A stretch of DNA of 64,000 nucleotides from DASTBU01 sp035711845 (lineage in GTDB: Bacteria; Acidobacteriota; Vicinamibacteria; Vicinamibacterales; 2-12-FULL-66-21), in the NCBI GenBank assembly GCA_035711845.1, contig DASTBU010000166.1, positions 1 through 64,000 on the forward strand. The letters run 5' to 3'. This document shows positions 58,193 to 64,000 of the stretch, piece after piece (positions within the stretch are counted from its first letter, which is position 1; each line of letters begins with the position of its first letter). The notes below the pieces were generated by a model. The model searched no databases. It had not been told where the DNA came from and saw only the letters and a list, made by a program, of their open reading frames with translations. A program made the translations under genes and the position numbers.

Positions 58193-59374
58193 TTACGAGC
58201 GGGCCGTGAGTTTCACGCCGTCGGCAATCGCGTCCCCGGGATACACGACGATCTGCTCTCCGGCGGCGAGGCCGTTCAGGACCTCGGCCTCCAGGCCGTT
58301 GCGCAGGCCGATCTGAACGAGCTGCCGCCTGGCAACTCCATCGATCACCCTGTAGACCGCCCACTCACCTTCGTGGCGGAACAGGCTGCTCGTCGGAACC
58401 CTCAGCACGTCGTCTTTCGACCACACGATGATCCTGACCTCGACGCGGTAGCCGTCGCCGAGCGACTGAAGCGCATCGGATCCGTTCTCGAAATCGATGA
58501 GCACGTTCACGCGCTGCTCTTCCACGCCGAGCGCCGAGATCTTGGTGAAGGCCGATGGCTCGACGCGACGGACCCTGCCTTGCAGGGCCTGACCCCCGCC
58601 CCACTGCTCGATGAGCACGGTCTGACCGGGGCGAACCGCCACCGCGGCGCTCGACAGCAGGTCCGAAACGATCTCCAGATCGGTCACGTCGCCAACCTCG
58701 AGCAACTGCTGCCCCACGGCGACGACCGACTCGCTTTCCAGGACGAGTCGAAGCACGACGCCGTCCACAGGCGAGTAGAGAGGGACCGTCGTCGCGCGGC
58801 CCGATCGGGTCTGGACAAGGCTGGCGCGGGCAACCTCGCGCTGGTGCCCGGCCGTCTGGATCGCGAACTCGGCCGATTGCAGGGCGCGTTCGAGCGCCCT
58901 GGCCTGCTGTTCGGCTGCCTCCAGGTCGCGCCTGGCAATCGCCCCGCCCGCGAGGAGGCCCTGAGCCCTCTTGAGCTCCGCACGTGCGAAGGTCAGATCC
59001 GCCTGGATGCGATCGCGTTCTGCTCTCGCGCTTCCGATGGCGGACTCCGACGCCCGCACGCGCGCTTCGAGCTCCGCGCGCGTCCTGGCATCGAGCAGCG
59101 TGGGATCGGTCGGCTGGAGCCTGGCCACGACGGTCTTGCCCGCGATCACCCGATCGCCCGGCTCGAGCTCAATCCGCGCCATGCGCCCGGGCAGAGGGGC
59201 CGACACGACATACCGATCGCGAACGCGCGTCCGTCCCTCCTCGTCGACCGTGACCTGAAGGGATCCACGCTCCACCACGGCGAAGTCAGCGCTCACGGGC
59301 GCCGGACGGAACGCCCAGATCAGGACGGCCGCGAGCACGATCACCACGAGCGCGATTCGAATCAGTCGACGCAT
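58193..59374 (-). CDS. HlyD/MacA-like periplasmic adaptor
   Basis: 393 residues. N-terminal helix (IRIALVVIVLAAVLIWAF), first lipoyl half (PLPGRMARIELEPGDRVIAG), coiled-coil hairpin rich in Ala/Arg/Glu (about residues 95-190), second lipoyl half (LYSPVDGVVLRLVLESESVV), beta-barrel and membrane-proximal domains (LRVPTSSLFRHEGEWAVYRV). Adaptor of the MacB-type exporter whose permease and ATPase genes are just upstream on the same strand. The ATG at 59374 is preferred to a TTG at 59380; no Shine-Dalgarno is seen, since the upstream sequence is heptamer repeats. Confidence 0.9.
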   Translation of the reverse strand: MRRLIRIALVVIVLAAVLIWAFRPAPVSADFAVVERGSLQVTVDEEGRTRVRDRYVVSAPLPGRMARIELEPGDRVIAGKTVVARLQPTDPTLLDARTRAELEARVRASESAIGSARAERDRIQADLTFARAELKRAQGLLAGGAIARRDLEAAEQQARALERALQSAEFAIQTAGHQREVARASLVQTRSGRATTVPLYSPVDGVVLRLVLESESVVAVGQQLLEVGDVTDLEIVSDLLSSAAVAVRPGQTVLIEQWGGGQALQGRVRRVEPSAFTKISALGVEEQRVNVLIDFENGSDALQSLGDGYRVEVRIIVWSKDDVLRVPTSSLFRHEGEWAVYRVIDGVARRQLVQIGLRNGLEAEVLNGLAAGEQIVVYPGDAIADGVKLTARS

Positions 59375-59381
59375 TGCCAAA

Positions 59382-59443
59382 TTCAGGGTGCAGGGTTCAA
59401 GGGTTCAAGGTTCAGGGTTCCGGGGTTCAGGGTTCAAGGGTTC
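59382..59443. repeat. GGTTCAG/GGTTCAA heptamer tract
   Basis: About eight degenerate units with one-base slips (for example GGGTTCAA), between the permease stop and the adaptor start within one operon. Related to the tracts at 33432 and 37703. Confidence 0.8.
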
Positions 59444-59468
59444 CATCCCGTTCATCGTGAAGACTCGG

Positions 59469-59503
59469 CATTAAGCATTCAGCATTCAGCATTCAGCATT
59501 CAG
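59469..59503. repeat. CATTCAG heptamer tract containing a stop codon
   Basis: Five units, CATTAAG then four CATTCAG. The last unit supplies the TGA stop (59500-59502, minus strand) of the permease gene. Same unit as at 5067 and 54561. Confidence 0.9.
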
Positions 59504-61869
59504 TCCCGTGTCTTCAGGACTGCCACCAGATCCAGATGATCGAGCCGGCGGCGGACCGCGAGGCCCGACAGCGTGGCGGCCACGGTGACCGCGGTCGCGG
59601 CGAACGCGAAGGTGCGGCTGCTGACGACGAGCGGAAACCTGTACAGCTCGGTATTGAATGCGGCCACCAGCGCTCCCGCAAAGACGTAGCCTAGCAGCAG
59701 TCCCAGCGGGATGGCGAGTATCGTCACGGTCGCCAGTTCCCCGAGCAGGATGAACGAGATCTCGCCGCGTGTGAATCCGAGCACGCGCAGGCTGGCGAGC
59801 TCGCGGCTTCGTTCCGACAGCGACACGCGGGCGGCGTTGTAGACGACGCCGAACGCAATGACACCGGAGAACACCAGGTTGAAGAAGATCATCACGTAGA
59901 AGGTGTCCTGCAGCGTTTTCTGGAAGCTCTCGATCGCCGTACCCTTGAGGCTGACGCCGGCGACCGCCGGGATCGCCTTCAGCCGCGCGTACAGCTCGTC
60001 CTCGTGGGCAGCGTCCACTTTCAGGAACGCACCAGACAGCGATTCGCCCTCACGCACGAGGCGACGGAGCGCGTCGATGTGCATGTAGGCTGCCGTGCCC
60101 ATGTATTCCTCGACGATGGCCGTGACGGGCACGTCCCGCGACGGACGCTTTCCATCGAGCACCTGGATCGTCACGGACTGACCGAGGCGCACGTCCAGCA
60201 GCTCTGCCAGCTTCAGCGACAGCACGAGCCCACCCTCCGGGAGCCGCACCGGGCCCGTCCGGACGTCCACCACGCGGTTCAGTTCCGGGACGGCGAGAAG
60301 ACCACTGATCGAGACGATGCGAGACCGCTGGCCGGCGCGCAGCCTGGCAGGAACGGCGCGCATCGGTTCGGCGTGGATCACTCCCGGCAGCCGTCCCATC
60401 TCGTAGAGCGCACGGCCGGAGGCGGGCTCCACGAACGTCACGGTCGCATCCTGCCGCTGCAGGACGTTGAACTGCAGATCCATCAAGACGTCGATCGAAT
60501 CCAGGAAAAAGGTCCCGAGCACCAGCATGGCCACCGCGGCGGCGATACCCACGACCGACGTCGCCGCACGGACCGGATGCCGGCCGATGTTGCGGAGGAT
60601 CATGCGGGTCGGCGCCGACAGCAACGGTTCGAGGCCGGCGCGCTCGAGCCAGGTCCGCCCGTACCTCGCTGGGGCCTCCGGCCGCATCGCTTCGGCTGGC
60701 GGCAGGGTCGCCGCACGCCGGACCGCGTTCACGGCCCCCAGCGCCGCCGCGACGAAGCTCACCACGATGCCGGCCGCGACGACACCGGGCGGAAGCCCGT
60801 ACAGGAGCGCCGGAAAGCGAAAGAAATCGTTGTACAACTCCGTCATCTGCGAGCCGAGCAACGATCCGAACACGGTTCCAATCACGGCGCCAGCCGCCCC
60901 GATCGCCAGGCTCAGTTTTGTGAAGTGCCACATCAGCTCGCCGTTGGTGTAGCCGAGCGCCTTGAGCGCGGCGATCTGCTCCCGCTGCACCGACACGATG
61001 CGCGTGAGGACGACGTTGAGGAGGAACGCCGCCACGGCCAGGAAGACAATCGGCAGAATCAGCCCGACGCCCTGCAGCTGCGCCAGCTCGTTGTCGAGGA
61101 ACCAGTGCGACGTCTGGAGCGCGCGCGGGATGGCGCCGAAGCCGCCGTACTGGGCGAGCAGGCGATCGACCCGGGCGATGACATCGTCGGCCGAGGCTCC
61201 TGGCAGCAGCGTCAGCGCCAGGTTGTTGAAGCCCCCTTCCATGTCGAACGCCGCCGCGAGGCTGCTGCGGTCCATCCAGAACACGCCGAACCGTGAATCG
61301 TCCGGGATGAGCTCTCCTGGCCGGATGCTGTAGATGTATTCCGGCGACAGCGCGATGCCGACGATCTCGAGCTCGCGCCGCCGCCCGTTGATGATGGCCC
61401 CCAGCCGGTCGCCGGGGCCGAGGTCGCGCGAGATGGCGAACGCCTCGCTGACCAGCACTTCGTCGGGCCTGCCCGGGGCCGGGAATCGGCCGCGCCGCAG
61501 GAACACGTCATTGAGGATCGGCTGGGGCGGGATGGGGATGCCGATCAGCCGGCCGCTCGCCGGCTCGGCCAGTTCCGGCACGTCGAGCGTGACGTCCACC
61601 ACGACACGGGCATCCATACGAGCGACGCCCGGAATCTCGGCGGCGCGGTCGCGGAGATTCAGTGGCGCGCGTGTCAGGGAGGCGAAGACGTGCGCGAAGC
61701 GGTAGCGATCGTAGTAGGTCTGCTGTGTGAGCCGCAGCGACGCGAACGTGCTGAGGTACATGATGAACATCGTGACGCCGGCGCCGATCACCAGGCTGAT
61801 CGCGAAGGCCTGGCCTTTGAGGTTCCAGATGTCGCGCAGCAGCTTGCGATCGAGAGGGCGGATCAGCAC
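59500..61869 (-). CDS. FtsX-family ABC permease (two-module)
   Basis: 789 residues. N-terminal block LLRDIWNLKGQAFAISLVIG opens the first helix, followed by a periplasmic domain (about residues 50-260) and three helices with QIAALKALGYTNGELMWHF. A second module has a helix (AATSVVGIAAAVAMLVLGTF), another periplasmic domain and three terminal helices (ELASLRVLGFTRGEISFILL), ending DLVAVLKTRD. It works with the adjacent ATPase and HlyD adaptor to export an unknown substrate. The start is a GTG at 61869 with a poor ribosome binding site. The last codon overlaps a CATTCAG tract. Confidence 0.9.
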   Translation of the reverse strand: MLIRPLDRKLLRDIWNLKGQAFAISLVIGAGVTMFIMYLSTFASLRLTQQTYYDRYRFAHVFASLTRAPLNLRDRAAEIPGVARMDARVVVDVTLDVPELAEPASGRLIGIPIPPQPILNDVFLRRGRFPAPGRPDEVLVSEAFAISRDLGPGDRLGAIINGRRRELEIVGIALSPEYIYSIRPGELIPDDSRFGVFWMDRSSLAAAFDMEGGFNNLALTLLPGASADDVIARVDRLLAQYGGFGAIPRALQTSHWFLDNELAQLQGVGLILPIVFLAVAAFLLNVVLTRIVSVQREQIAALKALGYTNGELMWHFTKLSLAIGAAGAVIGTVFGSLLGSQMTELYNDFFRFPALLYGLPPGVVAAGIVVSFVAAALGAVNAVRRAATLPPAEAMRPEAPARYGRTWLERAGLEPLLSAPTRMILRNIGRHPVRAATSVVGIAAAVAMLVLGTFFLDSIDVLMDLQFNVLQRQDATVTFVEPASGRALYEMGRLPGVIHAEPMRAVPARLRAGQRSRIVSISGLLAVPELNRVVDVRTGPVRLPEGGLVLSLKLAELLDVRLGQSVTIQVLDGKRPSRDVPVTAIVEEYMGTAAYMHIDALRRLVREGESLSGAFLKVDAAHEDELYARLKAIPAVAGVSLKGTAIESFQKTLQDTFYVMIFFNLVFSGVIAFGVVYNAARVSLSERSRELASLRVLGFTRGEISFILLGELATVTILAIPLGLLLGYVFAGALVAAFNTELYRFPLVVSSRTFAFAATAVTVAATLSGLAVRRRLDHLDLVAVLKTRD

Positions 61870-61882
61870 GGGAACCTATCGC

Positions 61883-61914
61883 GATCGGGTGATCGGGTGA
61901 TCGAGCGATCGAGC
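61883..61914. repeat. GATCGGGT/GATCGAGC octamer tract
   Basis: Four contiguous eight-base units in the gap between the ATPase and permease genes of the operon. The GATCGGGT unit also builds the palindrome at 42441. Further imperfect GATCG-rich sequence follows to about 61950 and could pair with it. Confidence 0.8.
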
Positions 61915-61955
61915 GCGCGAGCGCACGATTACCCGATCCATCGCTCGATGGGAAG

Positions 61956-62714
61956 TCACCAGCTCAACTCCGATGCGGGACGTTTGACGTCGTTTCGCCG
62001 AATGCCGGCGATCCGTCCGTCCGACAGCGACACGACCCGATCGGCCATGCCCGACACCGCCGCGTTGTGCGTGATCACCGCCGTGGTGGTGCCCAGTTCC
62101 CGGTTGACCTGTTCGATCGCCTCGAGCACGAGGATGCCGGTCGCGATGTCCAGCGCGCCCGTGGGCTCGTCGCAGAGCAGGACGTCGGGGCGCTTCGCCA
62201 CGGCCCGCGCGATCGCGACCCGCTGCTGCTCGCCTCCCGAGAGCTGCGAGGGAAAGTGATCCATTCGCTCTTCGAGGTTCACGAGCCGCAGCGCCGCCTC
62301 CGGCGTCATCGGCTTCTCGACGATGTCGGTGACCAGCGCGACGTTTTCGCGTGCGGTGAGGCTCGGGATCAGGTTGTAGAACTGGAACACGAAGCCCACG
62401 TGACGCCGCCGGTACATCGTGAGGGCCTTCTCGTCGGCGGTGGTGAGGTTCTGGCCGCGGTAGATCACGGTGCCCGAGCTCGGCACGTCGAGCCCGCCGA
62501 GGATGTTCAGGAGCGTGGATTTGCCGCTGCCCGACGGGCCGAGCAGCACGAGGAACTCCGATTCGTACAGCTCGAGGCTGACGCCACGCAGCGCCTGCAC
62601 GTCCACCTCACCCATGTGGTAGACCTTCGTGATGTCACGGGCGATGAAAACGGGCGGCGGCGCGTCCGCACCCGCGGACCCCTCAGCAGCCGCGGCCGGC
62701 GCCTCGCGAGCCAT
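61956..62714 (-). CDS. MacB/LolD-like ABC exporter ATPase
   Basis: 252 residues. About 20 alanine-rich residues precede the ATPase core: Walker A GPSGSGKS, Q-loop FVFQFYNLIPSL, signature LSGGEQQR, Walker B VLLCDEPTGALD and H-loop ITHNAAV. It is the first gene of the three-gene exporter operon (ATPase, permease, adaptor). The ATG at 62714 follows a TACGAT box by six bases; GAGG is only one base away, so the transcript may be leaderless. Confidence 0.92.
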   Translation of the reverse strand: MAREAPAAAAEGSAGADAPPPVFIARDITKVYHMGEVDVQALRGVSLELYESEFLVLLGPSGSGKSTLLNILGGLDVPSSGTVIYRGQNLTTADEKALTMYRRRHVGFVFQFYNLIPSLTARENVALVTDIVEKPMTPEAALRLVNLEERMDHFPSQLSGGEQQRVAIARAVAKRPDVLLCDEPTGALDIATGILVLEAIEQVNRELGTTTAVITHNAAVSGMADRVVSLSDGRIAGIRRNDVKRPASELSW

Positions 62715-62749
62715 GCCTCTATCGTACCTCGTGCGAGGATAGGAATATC

Positions 62750-63130
62750 GTGTATGGTCTGCTGGCCGATGCGCTGCTCGTCGCGCACCTCGCGTTCGTG
62801 CTGTTCGTGACGCTCGGGGGGCTGCTGGTTCTGAAGTGGAGAAGGCTCGCCTGGCTGCACATCCCGGCCGCGGCGTGGGGCGCCACGATCGAATTCGCCG
62901 GCTGGATCTGCCCGCTGACACCGCTCGAAAACGACCTCCGCGCCCGCGCCGGCCAGTCGGGCTACGAGGGCGACTTCATCGCACGATACCTGATGCCGGT
63001 CGTCTATCCCGACGGCTTGACGCGGCAGGACCAGCTACTGCTCGGATCCGCGGCGCTGGCCATCAACCTGGCAATCTACGTGTGGCTGTTGCGGCAAGGT
63101 GGACAGCGGATAACGGACAGCGGCAGATAG
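62750..63130 (+). CDS. DUF2784 family membrane protein
   Basis: 126 residues with three or four helices. It starts at a GTG with AGGA five bases upstream. The DUF2784 pattern is clear: LLADALLVAHLAFVLFVTLG, W-rich LAWLHIPAAAWGATIEFAGW, ICPLTPLENDLR, then YEGDFIARYLMPVVYPDGLT and a last helix. Function unknown; an inner-membrane protein. It is divergent from the exporter operon with 35 bp between start codons. Confidence 0.88.
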   Translation: MYGLLADALLVAHLAFVLFVTLGGLLVLKWRRLAWLHIPAAAWGATIEFAGWICPLTPLENDLRARAGQSGYEGDFIARYLMPVVYPDGLTRQDQLLLGSAALAINLAIYVWLLRQGGQRITDSGR

Positions 63131-63219
63131 CGAGGCGGCCCGCCGGTGCTGAGCCGGCGCTGCGAGGTGCCCCAACGGCCCGGCGGAGCGGGGGCCGCAA
63201 GCGAGCGTACGCAAAAACC

Positions 63220-63498
63220 GATCGGCGACTCCCGCCGGAGCGGGCGGGTCGTCTCGCGGCTCCCGCTTCGCTGCGCGGAAAAACGGCTCTTCACGGATGG
63301 CCTGACGATGGCGGCTCCGGCTGGGGCTACTCCCAAGCCGGCGCCCAATCAGTTCGGCAACAGGGTGTTGCGTGAGCCGGTGGCGAATCAGCGCCTCCGC
63401 CGGTGGGTGCCGCTACGAGCCGTTTTCATTCATTCACGATCGCGCAGCTCAGAGGTCGCCGCGATCCGACCCGCCCGCTCCGGCGGGAGTCGCCGATC
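63220..63498. repeat. 32-bp perfect inverted repeat enclosing 215 bp, upstream of argG
   Basis: The arm at 63220-63251 is the exact reverse complement of 63467-63498. Inside, a second pair (AAAACGGCTC near 63282 and GAGCCGTTTT near 63418) is nested. The whole gap 63131-63594 contains no supported gene. It resembles a non-autonomous mobile element (MITE-like) or a long structured RNA; no transposase is present. Confidence 0.75.
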
Positions 63499-63594
63499 TA
63501 TTTGGCGCGACGTCTCGGCCCATCCTCAGGCGGGAGCTCTCGCGGCGTCGGCCGGAGCGGCTCGCGAAGGGCGGGCATATATCATGGGAGAGCA

Positions 63595-64000
63595 ATGTCC
63601 ACGATCCTTCAACGTCTGCCGGTCGGCGACAAGGTCGGCATCGCATTCTCGGGCGGTCTCGATACGAGCGCCGCCTTGCACTGGATGCGTGACAAGGGCG
63701 CGATCCCCTACGCCTACACGGCCAACCTCGGTCAGCCGGACGAGCCGGACTACGACGAGATCCCGAGGCGCGCGCTGCAGTACGGCGCCGAGAAAGCGCG
63801 GCTCATCGACTGCCGCGCCCAGCTCGCGTCGGAAGGGATCGCCGTGCTCCAGTGCGGCGCGTTCCACATTTCGACGGCCGGCGTTCCCTACTTCAACACC
63901 ACGCCCATCGGCCGCGCCGTGACCGGGACGATGCTCGTCGGCGCGATGAAGGAGGATGACGTACACATCTGGGGCGACGGCAGCACGTTCAAGGGCAACG
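63595..64000 (+). CDS. argG: Argininosuccinate synthase, N-terminal part (runs off right edge)
   Basis: The first 135 codons are in the window. The ATP pyrophosphatase P-loop motif IAFSGGLDTSAAL is followed by YAYTANLGQPDEPDYDEIPR, ARLIDCRAQL and YFNTTPIGRAVTGTMLVGAM, then WGDGSTFKGN, a near match to the long (E. coli-type, about 445-residue) ArgG class. It joins citrulline and aspartate using ATP in arginine synthesis. The ATG at 63595 has GGGAGA five to six bases upstream. The C-terminal two thirds are outside the window. Confidence 0.95.
   Translation, partial: MSTILQRLPVGDKVGIAFSGGLDTSAALHWMRDKGAIPYAYTANLGQPDEPDYDEIPRRALQYGAEKARLIDCRAQLASEGIAVLQCGAFHISTAGVPYFNTTPIGRAVTGTMLVGAMKEDDVHIWGDGSTFKGN

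Noticed and set aside
1..64000. tRNA, rRNA, or complete insertion sequence
   Set aside because: I read both strands and saw no tRNA cloverleaf, rRNA segment or transposase frame; small RNAs could have been missed by eye.

Overview
The window is a GC-rich, gene-dense bacterial chromosome segment. Its repertoire fits Acidobacteriota, most likely a Vicinamibacteria-type soil lineage. It holds a full-length ADOP permease (acidobacterial duplicated orphan permease) plus two ADOP fragments, serine/threonine kinases fused to TolB/PD40 propellers (one intact, several broken), VWFA-related secreted proteins, two tricorn-like S41 proteases and several secreted S9/S15/S51 hydrolases. This placement is inferred from gene families; there is no rRNA or tRNA in the window.

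Layout. 1-2.5 kb: start of a secreted protein, then two kinase-family genes truncated head to head at about 1.1 kb. 2.75-13.5 kb: secreted S9 peptidase, tricorn protease, alpha/beta hydrolase, Asp-box propeller protein. 13.6-18.8 kb: AsmA-like protein, a two-gene ABC-2 exporter, an amidohydrolase with a CIA30 tail. 18.9-22.2 kb: ADOP fragment, SDR, propionyl-CoA synthetase. 22.2-29.4 kb: a rearranged tract of frameshifted kinase, ADOP and TPR fragments, in which a 32-bp repeat occurs three times in the same orientation, each time at the broken 5' end of a minus-strand remnant. An intact CocE hydrolase and an intact kinase lie inside it. 29.4-32.5 kb: DesK/DesR-like two-component pair and a VWFA protein. 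32.5-37.6 kb: cyanophycinase-like S51 protein, GT-C-like membrane glycosyltransferase, oligopeptidase B-like S9A enzyme. 37.7-41.4 kb: TetR-DevC-DevA-DevB type export operon with a clear palindromic operator. 41.6-50.7 kb: unknown secreted protein, second tricorn protease, ArfB, ADOP permease, unknown protein plus metallophosphoesterase. 50.7-54.6 kb: geranylgeranyl-reductase-like flavoprotein and an operon of methyltransferase, split TPP decarboxylase (ComD/ComE-like) and cyclase-family hydrolase. 54.6-58 kb: VWFA protein, SRPBCC protein and Zn-alcohol dehydrogenase. 58.2-62.7 kb: MacB-type ATPase, FtsX permease and HlyD adaptor operon. 62.75-64 kb: DUF2784 protein, a long inverted repeat, and the 5' part of argG.

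The most unusual content is non-coding. There are seven tandem heptamer tracts between genes, which often touch or supply stop codons; two arrays of a GTGCCTGTCCCC-type repeat; an octamer family and a perfect 28-bp palindrome built on GATCGGGT; and the three 32-bp breakpoint repeats. Several genes have a TANNNT box 6-11 nt before the ATG and no Shine-Dalgarno, which suggests leaderless transcription.
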